Below are positions 20,599-32,500 of a stretch of DNA of 64,000 nt, piece after piece (within the stretch, counting starts at the first letter, position 1; every line of letters starts with the position of its first letter). The notes beneath the pieces were generated by a model. It made no database searches. It was given only the letters and a program-made list of their open reading frames with translations, and was not told the DNA's origin. Source of the stretch: Photobacterium damselae (lineage in GTDB: Bacteria; Pseudomonadota; Gammaproteobacteria; Enterobacterales; Vibrionaceae); NCBI RefSeq assembly GCF_003026815.1, contig NZ_PYOG01000004.1, forward strand, positions 186,001-250,000, in the 5' to 3' direction. The position numbers were made by a program, and so were the translations under genes.

Positions 20599-23500
20599 CT
20601 ACTGTTTGGTTTCCGGAAGTTTATACTCCCCTTGAAAACGTGAGCGTTCGGTAACAACAGGATCATCTATTTTTCCGTGAACATAGTAATTCACTTGAGT
20701 AAAGACATCTAACACAGGTGACAGTGCGGTTGAGATAGCAAATACATACAGTGCCGTTTGTGGTGCAACAGCAAATGCCGTCAGTACAGGAATACCCGAA
20801 GTAAAGTCAGGTATGAATTTCACATTCGCATCAACGGTTTCTTTCACTAAGTTCGCTTGACCTTTAATCGTCATATCGCCAGCTAACGCCTTCATGGTCA
20901 AATCTTTCGTGATAAAAATACCGTTCTTAATATCACCAGAGCCTTTGATGTAGTCAAAAGCCAAACCATTTTCAAAAATGCCAGAGAAATCGAGCTGCAT
21001 TTTGCGAATAATGGAATCAATACTAAACAAACCGAGTAAGCGACCTGCGCCACCTACACCACTAATAATGCCTTTACCCGTTTTCGTTTTAACTTGTCCT
21101 GTTAATGTTTCTCGTCGAATCTGCCATGGCGTACCTTGCCATGACGCTGATAGATTAGTTTTAAATGAAGCGTCTTGAATACCACCAGAGATACCTAATC
21201 GCCCCATTAGATCTGTACTGTCTTCCCCTTTAATTTTTGCACTAAGCTGGGTCGTACTCGTATTTCCTTTAATCTGCCATGCACCTTGCATATTCAAAGC
21301 CATGGCTCCTGTTGTTACTGAAAATTTAGGTAGCGTTAAACTACTGCCTTTCTTAAGCAGCTGGCCTTCGACTTTACCTAAGCGATACCCTTGCAGCCAA
21401 GCATCGGCTATAGATAAATTGATATTAGGCATCGCACTCATTACCGCTCTATCTTGAGCTGATACATGAAACGGCTGTGCTGTAATTTTGTAAGGCTCGC
21501 GAAACAGTTTATGAGACTTATCTAATCCTGGAATGGTTAAAAATAACCGTTTTAGATTAATATTTAATTGATTAGGTGCGTGCCAATTTCCTGTGCCAGT
21601 CGCTTCTCGGCTAGCGAGATTTCCATGCCAATTAGCGCCGTTTCTTCGGGCCGTAAGCGTGACATCATGCCACGGCATTTGGCCAACAATCAGTTGTTTT
21701 ACCTGCCCATTAATCTGTGTCGGTAAGGGAATTGATGGCACTGTTCTTGGTTCACCTTGCTGTTTTGCTAGGGCAAAAGAATGGTTAATACTAGATAGCA
21801 CATCCAGCCAATCATCCAAGTTTACCTGCTCACTATTAATGTCAATGCGCTGACCCAATAACGGCCAAGGCAGCAGTTGCTTCTTACCAATGGCCGCATA
21901 ACTGGCAACAATGTGTGGTTTATTGGTTTGTAAATTAAGTCGCATCTGATAGTTCATATCTGGCAACTGCGCCGTTACATCCACTTTTTCCTTGTCACCT
22001 TGTGCTTTTACTGTGACATATTGCTGCTGTTTTGGAGCGGCAATGTAGGCTAATGGATACGGTAACTTACTAATAATATTAGCTAAGCCAGCTTTCAGAT
22101 CAACATCATAACCAAACCCTGTGTCATTTAGATGAACGGCAACATGAGATTGCCACTGACTGCTACCAGAAACTTGTTCAAGTAACGGATCTTGCCATTG
22201 TTTTTGCAGTGGAGATAGTTGCCAATCACCAGCCAAATCAACCAATACTTGATAGCCTTCATCTTGATTAGCACCACTAAAACTCAAATCAATCGGCTGT
22301 TGCAATAAACGCCCACTGAAGCCTTGAGCTAAGATCTTATCATCATGAAAATTAAGCTTACCCGATACGTTATCAAGTTCGATATTTGGCGTTTGCAAAG
22401 CAACTCGGTTCTTATTCAACAACGCATAGCCCGTTACACCGACTTGGCTACCATCATAAGGAATATCCAAACTAAATTGAGAACTGACTGGCCCACTAAC
22501 TTGTACTGTTGTTAAGGCGGCACCAACAGAATCAACTAAAGGTGTAGCCAACATATAATCTCGAACAGCACTGCCATCAGCAGCCACATCAATATCTAGT
22601 TTTAAGTGGCCATCACTGGCAAGCTTAGATGCTCCCGTGACACGATGTCCAACCGCTCCCATTGTTTTGACATGATGAGAATCGAGATACATCCAATCAT
22701 TTTTAAAGACTAAATCCAGCTGCAAATCCGTCAATTCTGGCCACGCAGTATCGAAAATAAAACGAGCCTTTTTAAGGGGAACATCAACCTGAAAAATACC
22801 ATTATGGTGGCTGTATGGAAAATCTTGTAGCGCGCCATACCACAGTAGTTTTGCCCCTTTTGCCTCCCCGCCCCGGATCGCTCGTGAAAGGTAATCAGTG
22901 AGCTCAGTACCAAGTGCAGGAATAGGTAAATAGCGCCATGTTGCCCCCGCATTTTTAACATCAACATCGCCATAAAATGACAACCATGCAGGCTGTTGAT
23001 AAGGAAAATCAAGGCGAAAAACACCGTTGGCAGCAAGATCCGGAGTCGTTACGGCAAGATGATCACTCCATAATCGCCAACTTCCATCCTTATCAACCTG
23101 CCAATAGCCTGTCACATTAGCTTGTTTAATATTAAGTGGAGCTTGAAAGATTCCTTGATAAGGCAGTTGATCATCGGTCAGGCTCAATTGCACTTTGCCT
23201 TGCTGCAAACTACCAGACACTTGTCCATTAAGTTTGTGAATTCCGGGGATCAATTGCCACTGCTTAATTGCGACATGGGAGAAATCAGCAGAAAATTGCG
23301 GTTGCTGACCTTGTTTATCCGATACTCGTAGTTGAGAGATCAAACCTTGAGGCTTCATTGCGGTAACCGTTTTGATCGCAGGCAACTCTTGAGGAAATAA
23401 ACCGAGTAAAGGTCGTAGTCGAGCTAAATTGAGATCAGCAATTTGCAACTTCCAATCTTGAAGCTGGTATTGACGATTAAGATTCACATTTGCTTGAAGA

Positions 23501-24483
23501 TTCAATTGCGGCCAAGATTGACCATCGGTAGTGACAGCAAAATCATTTGTTGAGATATACCACTGATTGCTGCTTGGCTCTGAGTTTAATGGCGCTAAAG
23601 AAACCACACCTCGCTTGAGTTTAAACTGATGGGAGACTTGATTTTGCTGCCACGCTATATCAATTGGCCCTAACGCCAGCGTGCTCTGTTCGATAAGACC
23701 TTGCTTAACATTAATCCAACTTTCAAAGCTCACTTCACTGTTTTTGATATCCGCAATGTTAGCAAATGTCTGGTGCAACCAAGGTGTCACTGCCAACTTT
23801 GAAGCTTGAACGTAGAACTGCCCAGTTATCGAAGACAAATCACCCTGCTCAGAGAAATCAGCCATGACTTTTAATCGACTCAAATGGCTGTTAGCAACAC
23901 TAACAGTACCTTCCGCTAAGTGATGACCTGCGTTATTGCGCCAATTAAGATCTGATATATCCAGTTGCTGCGATTTGCCCGATGGGGTGTATAAGGTAAT
24001 TTGTGAATGCTGGAGAGTAAAACGGTCAAGGCGCACTAAAAATAGCTGTTCTAACTTTTCAGCCCAGCTTTTAGTTTGCTTCTCTTGCGTCTTTTTTTGT
24101 TTAGGCAGTTGAGTGAGATCAACCTTGAGTTGATTGATCTCAATATCTTTAAATACAGGTTTGGCTTGAAGTAGACTTTGCCAAAAGTTAAGTGCAACAG
24201 AAACTTGCCCAATAGAGACAATTTGTTGCGTCGAATCTTCGCGGTAAAGAGCGACATTTGATAACGTAAATTCAGGGCCGGCATTAAACCAGCGACCGTT
24301 GACTGTCCCGACCGAAATAGGCAAGCCAATCTGCTGCTCAGCCCACGCGGTTAATTGCGGCTGATAACGGTCAATATAAGGAAGCGTGACTCGCAACCCA
24401 GTTATAGTAATGGCGGAAAAAACAGCTCCGCCAACAATTAGCCACAATAAGGCTCGGGCTAACTTAGTGGGTATGCTTGTCAC
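20599..24483 (-). CDS. yhdP: YhdP, AsmA-like intermembrane lipid transport protein
   Basis: YhdP is a very long AsmA-family protein that spans the periplasm and, with TamB and YdbH, carries phospholipids to the outer membrane. The 1294-aa product has an N-terminal membrane helix (about 8-30), a beta-rich repeated body and the conserved C-terminal region (GKGIISGVGGAGRLLGLFSI, then FDYIKGSGDIKNGIFITKDL). Its length fits the family. It follows rng by 13 bp. Confidence 0.93.
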   Translation of the reverse strand: MTSIPTKLARALLWLIVGGAVFSAITITGLRVTLPYIDRYQPQLTAWAEQQIGLPISVGTVNGRWFNAGPEFTLSNVALYREDSTQQIVSIGQVSVALNFWQSLLQAKPVFKDIEINQLKVDLTQLPKQKKTQEKQTKSWAEKLEQLFLVRLDRFTLQHSQITLYTPSGKSQQLDISDLNWRNNAGHHLAEGTVSVANSHLSRLKVMADFSEQGDLSSITGQFYVQASKLAVTPWLHQTFANIADIKNSEVSFESWINVKQGLIEQSTLALGPIDIAWQQNQVSHQFKLKRGVVSLAPLNSEPSSNQWYISTNDFAVTTDGQSWPQLNLQANVNLNRQYQLQDWKLQIADLNLARLRPLLGLFPQELPAIKTVTAMKPQGLISQLRVSDKQGQQPQFSADFSHVAIKQWQLIPGIHKLNGQVSGSLQQGKVQLSLTDDQLPYQGIFQAPLNIKQANVTGYWQVDKDGSWRLWSDHLAVTTPDLAANGVFRLDFPYQQPAWLSFYGDVDVKNAGATWRYLPIPALGTELTDYLSRAIRGGEAKGAKLLWYGALQDFPYSHHNGIFQVDVPLKKARFIFDTAWPELTDLQLDLVFKNDWMYLDSHHVKTMGAVGHRVTGASKLASDGHLKLDIDVAADGSAVRDYMLATPLVDSVGAALTTVQVSGPVSSQFSLDIPYDGSQVGVTGYALLNKNRVALQTPNIELDNVSGKLNFHDDKILAQGFSGRLLQQPIDLSFSGANQDEGYQVLVDLAGDWQLSPLQKQWQDPLLEQVSGSSQWQSHVAVHLNDTGFGYDVDLKAGLANIISKLPYPLAYIAAPKQQQYVTVKAQGDKEKVDVTAQLPDMNYQMRLNLQTNKPHIVASYAAIGKKQLLPWPLLGQRIDINSEQVNLDDWLDVLSSINHSFALAKQQGEPRTVPSIPLPTQINGQVKQLIVGQMPWHDVTLTARRNGANWHGNLASREATGTGNWHAPNQLNINLKRLFLTIPGLDKSHKLFREPYKITAQPFHVSAQDRAVMSAMPNINLSIADAWLQGYRLGKVEGQLLKKGSSLTLPKFSVTTGAMALNMQGAWQIKGNTSTTQLSAKIKGEDSTDLMGRLGISGGIQDASFKTNLSASWQGTPWQIRRETLTGQVKTKTGKGIISGVGGAGRLLGLFSIDSIIRKMQLDFSGIFENGLAFDYIKGSGDIKNGIFITKDLTMKALAGDMTIKGQANLVKETVDANVKFIPDFTSGIPVLTAFAVAPQTALYVFAISTALSPVLDVFTQVNYYVHGKIDDPVVTERSRFQGEYKLPETKQ

Positions 24484-24496
24484 GCAAAGAATCCTC

Positions 24497-25966
24497 TTAC
24501 ATCATCACGACATCAAACTGCTCTTGAATATAAAGAGGCTCGGCTTTAATTTTCACTTCTTTACCAATGAAAACTTCTAGCTCAGCAAGTGCATGATATT
24601 CATCACCCGATAATGCATCTGCGACAACAGGTGAAACATAAACAACAAAACGATCGGCGTCATAAGCGCGGTTAACACGAGTGACTTCACGTAAAATCTC
24701 GTAACAAACACTCTCAACTGTTTTCACTGTGCCTCGACCTTTGCAGGTTGGACAAGTACCACATAGAACATGTTCAATACTTTCACGAGTTCTTTTTCGC
24801 GTCATCTCAACTAAGCCAAGCTGAGTAAAACCATTAATGTTGGTTTTTACCCGATCGCCCGATAACGCTTGCTCTAATGCTTGTAGAACTCGACGCTGAT
24901 GATCTTCACCTGCCATATCGATAAAGTCGATAATGATAATGCCGCCAAGGTTACGAAGACGCAGCTGGCGCGCAATGGCTTTGGTTGCCTCAATATTGGT
25001 GTTAAAGATCGTTTCTTCTAAATTACGACGACCAACGAACGCTCCCGTATTGATGTCTACCGTTGTCATGGCTTCAGTTTGATCAATAATAAGGTAGCCA
25101 CCAGATTTCAGTTCAACCTTACGATCCAAAGATCGCTGGATCTCATTTTCAGTGTCGTACAGATCAAAAATAGGTTGGTCGCCAGAGTAATACTCAATAT
25201 TTTCCGTTACTTCAGGAACAAATTCATCTGTAAATTCTTTCAATTTATCAAAGGCTAAACGAGAGTCGACTTTGATATTATGAATTTCAGTTCCCACGAA
25301 ATCACGTAGAATACGCTGAGCTAAACCCAGTTCACCATAGAGCATTGAACGCGTTTTATATTTTGCGCGACGCTCAATCACTTTACGCCATAAATGCTTT
25401 AAAAATGCTGCATCTTGGCTGAGTTCTTCATCCGATGCTCCTTCAGCAGCAGTACGAATAATAAAACCACCCAAATCATCGCAATGTGGCATCACAATTT
25501 TTTTCAGACGTTCACGTTCATGTTCACTTTCAATACGTTGTGAAACACCAACATGACTCGCCCCAGGCATAAAGACCAAATAGCGAGATGGCAACGTCAC
25601 ATCTGTTGTTAAACGTGCGCCTTTGGTACCTAAAGGATCTTTGACCACTTGAACCACAAGATCTTGGCCCTGACGCACTAGCTCAGAAATATCACGAACC
25701 TGAAACTGCTGTTTTTCGTTCTCTGCTACACATTCAGTATGAGGAACGATATCAGAGGCATGCAAAAACGCCGCTTTATCTAAACCAATGTCGACAAATG
25801 CCGCCTGCATACCGGGAAGAACTCGGCTCACTCGGCCTTTATAAATATTGCCAACAATACCGCGTTTAGATTCACGTTCAATGTGGATCTCTTGCAAATT
25901 GCCATCTTCAATCATAGCGACACGAGTCTCACTCGGTGTCACGTTTATTAGCAGCTCAGTGCTCAT
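24497..25966 (-). CDS. rng: RNase G
   Basis: RNase G processes the 5' end of 16S rRNA and degrades some mRNAs. The 489-aa product has an S1 domain (about 36-130; GNIYKGRVSRVLPGMQAAFV), the catalytic acid motifs (IDQTEAMTTVDINTG, then GGIIIIDFIDM) and the Zn-link cysteines CGTCPTCKGRG. It lacks the long C-terminal scaffold of RNase E, so it is RNase G. The maf-rng-yhdP order is conserved. Confidence 0.96.
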   Translation of the reverse strand: MSTELLINVTPSETRVAMIEDGNLQEIHIERESKRGIVGNIYKGRVSRVLPGMQAAFVDIGLDKAAFLHASDIVPHTECVAENEKQQFQVRDISELVRQGQDLVVQVVKDPLGTKGARLTTDVTLPSRYLVFMPGASHVGVSQRIESEHERERLKKIVMPHCDDLGGFIIRTAAEGASDEELSQDAAFLKHLWRKVIERRAKYKTRSMLYGELGLAQRILRDFVGTEIHNIKVDSRLAFDKLKEFTDEFVPEVTENIEYYSGDQPIFDLYDTENEIQRSLDRKVELKSGGYLIIDQTEAMTTVDINTGAFVGRRNLEETIFNTNIEATKAIARQLRLRNLGGIIIIDFIDMAGEDHQRRVLQALEQALSGDRVKTNINGFTQLGLVEMTRKRTRESIEHVLCGTCPTCKGRGTVKTVESVCYEILREVTRVNRAYDADRFVVYVSPVVADALSGDEYHALAELEVFIGKEVKIKAEPLYIQEQFDVVMM

Positions 25967-25974
25967 GGTTGCCT

Positions 25975-26556
25975 CTATTTTGATAAACTTAAAAATTCTT
26001 GCACCATGATGTCGGTTTCCACTAAAGGTAGCCCCATCACAGCATAATAACTGCCATCAATTCGTTCGATAAACTTACCGCCAATCCCTTGGATACCATA
26101 ACTGCCCGCTTTATCTTGTGGCTCTCCACTTTGCCAATAATTTTTAATTTCGTTGTCAGACAAAGTTTTAAACCACACATCAGTGATAACGAGGCGAGTT
26201 TGTTGGCGTTCTTGTGTTGCAACAGTTACCGCGGTCATAACTTGGTGTTTACGACCCGATAATAGCTCCAACATCCGTTTTGCATCATTAAAATCAATGG
26301 GCTTTTCAAGGATTGTATCATCAACCACAACAATAGTATCGGACCCAATCACAGGAGTGTGACCATCTGTAACAGCAACTCCGGCCAAAGCTTTATCCTT
26401 TGCCAATCGTTGTACATATTGCTCTGGTGTTTCACCCGCTTGATGGCACTCTTCTACATCAACAACCGCACGTTCAAATTGGTATCCCAACTGAGTTAAT
26501 AGCTCTTGTCGACGAGGTGAACCTGATGCTAGGTAGACTTGAATGGTTGATGACAT
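25975..26556 (-). CDS. maf: Maf-family nucleoside triphosphate pyrophosphatase (YhdE type)
   Basis: Maf proteins hydrolyse non-canonical or dTTP/UTP nucleotides to monophosphates. The 193-aa product starts with the family motif ASGSPRRQELL and has VIGSDTIVVVDD and QDKAGSYGIQG. The position next to rng matches yhdE. It starts 25 bp after the mreD terminator and probably heads the maf-rng-yhdP-nit-tldD operon. Confidence 0.94.
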   Translation of the reverse strand: MSSTIQVYLASGSPRRQELLTQLGYQFERAVVDVEECHQAGETPEQYVQRLAKDKALAGVAVTDGHTPVIGSDTIVVVDDTILEKPIDFNDAKRMLELLSGRKHQVMTAVTVATQERQQTRLVITDVWFKTLSDNEIKNYWQSGEPQDKAGSYGIQGIGGKFIERIDGSYYAVMGLPLVETDIMVQEFLSLSK

Positions 26557-26578
26557 TGTTAGAATTCCTTAAATAACA

Positions 26579-26606
26579 AAAAGGGAAGCCAATACCAGCT
26601 TCCCCT
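26579..26606 (-). terminator. Rho-independent terminator after mreD
   Basis: On the minus strand a GC-rich stem (26598-26604 with 26583-26589, extended by A-T pairs) is followed by a run of T. It lies about 25 bp past the mreD stop and separates mreBCD from maf. Confidence 0.82.
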
Positions 26607-26626
26607 TTAAAATTTCAATCTGTTAA

Positions 26627-27115
26627 CTAGCGTATTGCCAATTTACGTCTAACTCGACGCAGTAGCAAGAACAGCCATGGCCAGAGTAAAAAGTTTAAGA
26701 CAACGGCCCATAACTGCTGTGGTTCGAATGTAATATCTGAGACTAAATATTCAGCCCAGAACTCAATCAGTTTACCTGCAACACTAAGTAGCGCCACAAT
26801 AACCGCTTGCTGCCACAACGACAAATTTCGTAATACTTGAAAGTTAAGCGCCACAATATAGCACAGGATTGACATCATCAACCCTCGAACACCTAACGTA
26901 GAGCCCAACATCAAGTCCCACAGCAAACCAACGATTAACGCGGTTCCTACATTCACTCGATGAGGCAAAGCCAGCACCCAATAAAAGGCAACTAACATAA
27001 CCCAAGAAGGACGAAACGGTTCAAACGGTCCCGGCCAAGGTGCTGTTTGTAGGATCAGAGCCAGAATAAAAGAGATCCAAATCCAAATTCGGCCATGAGC
27101 ATAACTAGTGGACAT
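26627..27115 (-). CDS. mreD: MreD, rod-shape determining membrane protein
   Basis: MreD is an inner-membrane part of the elongasome. The 162-aa hydrophobic product has five to six membrane segments and the family features PFRPSWVMLVAFYWVLALP and GLLWDLMLGSTLGVRGLM. It overlaps mreC by 11 bp. Confidence 0.95.
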   Translation of the reverse strand: MSTSYAHGRIWIWISFILALILQTAPWPGPFEPFRPSWVMLVAFYWVLALPHRVNVGTALIVGLLWDLMLGSTLGVRGLMMSILCYIVALNFQVLRNLSLWQQAVIVALLSVAGKLIEFWAEYLVSDITFEPQQLWAVVLNFLLWPWLFLLLRRVRRKLAIR

Positions 27116-28067
27116 TGGTCACCTCTTTTTTTGCTTTTGGCTTATTAGGTTCTGTTGGAATTGGCTCAACTTTTGGCGATGCTACTTGAGCTGCAACGGT
27201 TGGAATAACAGTTGATGCCGCCACATCTTGGTCTGTCTCTTTATGTTGAGGCGTTGGCCATACTAAGAGTAGATATCGTAAGCGATCAAAATTCACACTT
27301 GGACGAGCTTTTACTTGTGCAAACGGACGTTTGTTATCAAAAGAAAACTCCGTTACATAACCAACCGGATATCCTTCAGGGAAGCGACCACCGAGACCTG
27401 AGGTTACTAGCTTATCGCCCACTTGGATATCGGTACTACTTGGAACATGCTCAAGCTGAATTTCATTCGACTGTCCGGTGCCAGAGGCAATTGCTCGAAT
27501 ATCATTACGAACCACTTGAACCGGAATGGCATGCATAGGGTCAATCAACAACAATACCCGGCTGTTATGTGCGCCAACGTAAGAGACTTGACCAACAACG
27601 CCGTTTTCATTGATAACAGGCTGACCTTCATACACACCATCGATGCGACCTTTATCTATCATCACCTGATGACTGTACGGATCGGAATCAACGGCCATAA
27701 CTTCGGTAATCATCTTGCGCTCATCTCGCACAAATGGAGAACCGAGTAAATCACGTAATCGCTTGTTTTCTTGCTTTAATTGATCGAGCAATAAGACGTT
27801 ACTTTGCATCACCAACAAGTCACGTTTTAGGGCTTTATTTTCTACCAATAGGGTTTGGCGAGAGCTAAATTGGCCTGACATGCTATCAAGCAACTCTCGT
27901 GGCAGATTCGCGGCATACTGTAACGGGGCTATTGCAGAGTTTAAAAAGTAACGAACATTTGCAAAGGCATCAAGACGACTATCGGCTAGCATCAAGCCAG
28001 CCGATAGTAATATGGCAAGAAACAGGCGTAATTGCAGAGATGGGCCTCTGCCAAAAATAGGTTTCAT
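27105..28067 (-). CDS. mreC: MreC, rod-shape determining periplasmic protein
   Basis: MreC activates PBP2-RodA and links MreB to the wall-synthesis machinery. The 320-aa product has an N-terminal membrane helix (about 12-28), a coiled coil (about 70-105) and the beta-domain (VNENGVVGQVSYVGAHNSRV-like segment with DKLVTSGLGGRFPEGYPVG). It is followed by a Pro/Lys-rich C-terminal tail. It lies 41 bp after mreB. Confidence 0.95.
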   Translation of the reverse strand: MKPIFGRGPSLQLRLFLAILLSAGLMLADSRLDAFANVRYFLNSAIAPLQYAANLPRELLDSMSGQFSSRQTLLVENKALKRDLLVMQSNVLLLDQLKQENKRLRDLLGSPFVRDERKMITEVMAVDSDPYSHQVMIDKGRIDGVYEGQPVINENGVVGQVSYVGAHNSRVLLLIDPMHAIPVQVVRNDIRAIASGTGQSNEIQLEHVPSSTDIQVGDKLVTSGLGGRFPEGYPVGYVTEFSFDNKRPFAQVKARPSVNFDRLRYLLLVWPTPQHKETDQDVAASTVIPTVAAQVASPKVEPIPTEPNKPKAKKEVTNVH

Positions 28068-28108
28068 CTAACACTATCACCTGTTTTTTTGTGCGCTAGG
28101 GTTGGCAT

Positions 28109-29511
<1,403 letters not shown>

Positions 29512-32500
29512 TTATTGATAGTTACTTGATGCAACTCCCGCTTCAGCACGATAAATAATACGCTTATTTCCCTGATACACACCAAATGTCACTATCGCAG
29601 ATGGATCCTCATCGCCCTTTTTTCGCCAGTTATAAGAGAGCCATGGCTGATAAGTATATGTACCACGACATGAAATACCGTTTCCCTTGGGTTCAGTTGA
29701 ATTTGACAATCGTTGCCAAAAACGTACCTGCTGCTTAAACGGCTCAAGAACAGGAACATCAGGATACGCCACTAACTTTTCATTGCTTGCAACGCCTTGG
29801 TCAACATTACCGGTACCTGATGTGCTTGGAATGTTCTTTTTATCAGGTTGAGGATACAAAATCTGACTGCAGTAATTTCGACCATCAAAATGTGAGCTTG
29901 AGTCATCGGCATTGGTTTCAAAAGCAGCACCATTCCAATACTCAACACGAAGTGGAATGGCTACTGGGCCTCGAATATCACCAGCGGCATCTTGGAGCAC
30001 CATGCGGCCATAGCGCATTGGATTGGTATTACCTAGCCGTAATTCCGTCATTTTAGATAAATCAGGATCTGAACACCCGTCATTAGGATTGCAAAGCTCT
30101 GGCGTCAGTCGACGAGGATCTTGAGCTGGACGTCCTGCATTTGGGTTAGTGATGGTTAGCCATAATTGCCATGAGTTATACGGTCCACCCGGTGTTGTTA
30201 CTTTATCAAGTGCCTGAAACCCCTGACGAGCAAAAGTAACGTCTGATTGATAACTCATATAGGAATGATGATTTTCACCATTGTGAGACCATGTCTGCGG
30301 TAATGGCTGCTGAAGTAACAATCGCTCTTCACTGTTACTCCCACTATTTTTAATATCAAAAGCAAATTTAGCCGTTAACTTTGGCGCAAACTTATCATAA
30401 TTGCCGACGGCTTTTCCCTGTCGATTAAAAGCATTCACCACCCAATGTACTGGGAATGGTTGTCCCATATAAGTAAAGGATCCCATTGCTGGTGTCAGTT
30501 CATTATGAGTAGAGCCGAAAAAGGCTGGATAAATTCGCCCTGCAGATCGATACCCTGAGTTAATCGTCATACCTAAATAATCACTTTGACCGCTGGCTTT
30601 AAGAGGCACACTGCCAACTTCTGACCATGTCAGACGATAATTTAAATAATCATTACCCGTATGATTATTGGCCTGTAAATTCCCAGACAATTGGCCATAA
30701 TCCCCTCCAACCGGAGAAACTGGCTGTTTTTCATTAAGAGAGATATTTACATTTAACCTTGGCGCATCCGATTTAAAGAAATTCGGTGTAATGGCTGCAC
30801 TACATAAATTATATGCTGTTGTTGAAATAGGATCTGACTCAGAGCCACCTTGCTGCCATACAACAGGCCTTACATGCAAATAAAAATAATCTCCAGCAGC
30901 TGCTAAAGGTTGACCGCCAAGTGCCGTTCCATCAATGTTCTTACCTTGCGCTGGACAAATTGCAAAAGTCCAAGGGCGGGAGTTGATAGTCATCGATCCT
31001 TTAAGACCGTCAGGTAATAATCGCTTCAATTCTTGAGCTTGTCGGTTTTTTCCATCCGTTAATAGACACGACTCTGTCGTACAATTAGGATCAGTAACAT
31101 TCCAAATTAAACTACCCGCATCACTGTATTGTAAAGTTAGAGGCTCACTCTCACCTTTGTTAAACCTAATAGTGGCAGAAGTAGTAAACTGAGAATTATC
31201 ACGTAAAATATTAACGGCAACATTACCCGTTTTAGGACTTTGGTATTGTGTTGAAAAATCTAATGTTTTCTCACCATCATACATTGAGATTGGTTTTTCT
31301 TTCCCTTTGGCCGGGCAAGCAACGGCGGTAATAGTAGCGCTAAAAGGTTTACCCGCAATGATATTGGCACTTTGCGGTGTTATTTTAAATCCGCCGGGAA
31401 TAAAAGAATACTCACCAATGGGAGCGGCCCCTTCCATTCTATCAATGGAGCCTGAAACCGTGATTTTTTCAGCATCATTTGCTCGAAGCCAAAACTTAGC
31501 TTGGTTATTAGCAACATCCAAATCAAAAGAAGTATTTTCACTAAATTTTATGGCATTCGTAAAATTAGCATTTCCAGCCCATTGACCACCAAATCGAGAA
31601 GAAATAGTAACGTGGATTTTACCTGTATAATTTGATGAACTACCGTCTGATGCTTGGACGTTAAAGGTTATAGGTTGATCATCACACAGGGTATTTGTTT
31701 TGATTTTTGGTGTAATAGTTAAGCTGTAGTTTGGCTCTGATTCAAAACAGGAACTTTGGCCTATAATTTCGCTTTTAAGATTATAATTCCCATCTTTTTT
31801 ACCAACCATTTCAATATCTGGAGCAGTAATAGAACCCACTAAGCGAGTAGTTTCATTGTTACCATTACCATAAGACATTTTAAGATCTCTTTCTGAATAG
31901 ATTAAAGCGTGAACTTGAGCACCTTTTGTCATATCAATAAAATCACGTTTCCATGGCCCACTCTCGCCATGAACATAAATGATTAGATCATCAGGATTTT
32001 CAGATTGCGAAGATAACCAAGAATTACTACCAACACTTAAATCTCTGGTATGTATTATTGTACCATTCGGAAACTTAGCAACTTTATTTCCCTCCAAACT
32101 TAACGTTTGAAACCAATATTCCTTTTTTGAAGAGGAGATTGATGATAGAGAGAAATAACCATCATCAATACCAGGCCAAGTATCTAAAATCGCTTTTTTA
32201 GCATATAAATGAGTATATCCTTGAGCAGGAAAACATTCTTTTCCATTACAAAACTGATTGTTACCACCTGATTCATTATCAATTTCTGTAAAGCCTAAGT
32301 GATAACTACCATTAATAACAGGTGATCCAATAATAGAAACATTATGATTGCCTTCTAATTCACTATCATATTTATCCCATGATTGAGCTGGTCCCGGAAA
32401 TAATTCACATGTTTCAGAATCCACCGCTTGTTGAAATGCCATAAATCCAAAACTTTCATTAGCATGACGTCGTTCAATGCAATCTTGTCCCCCGCATGAT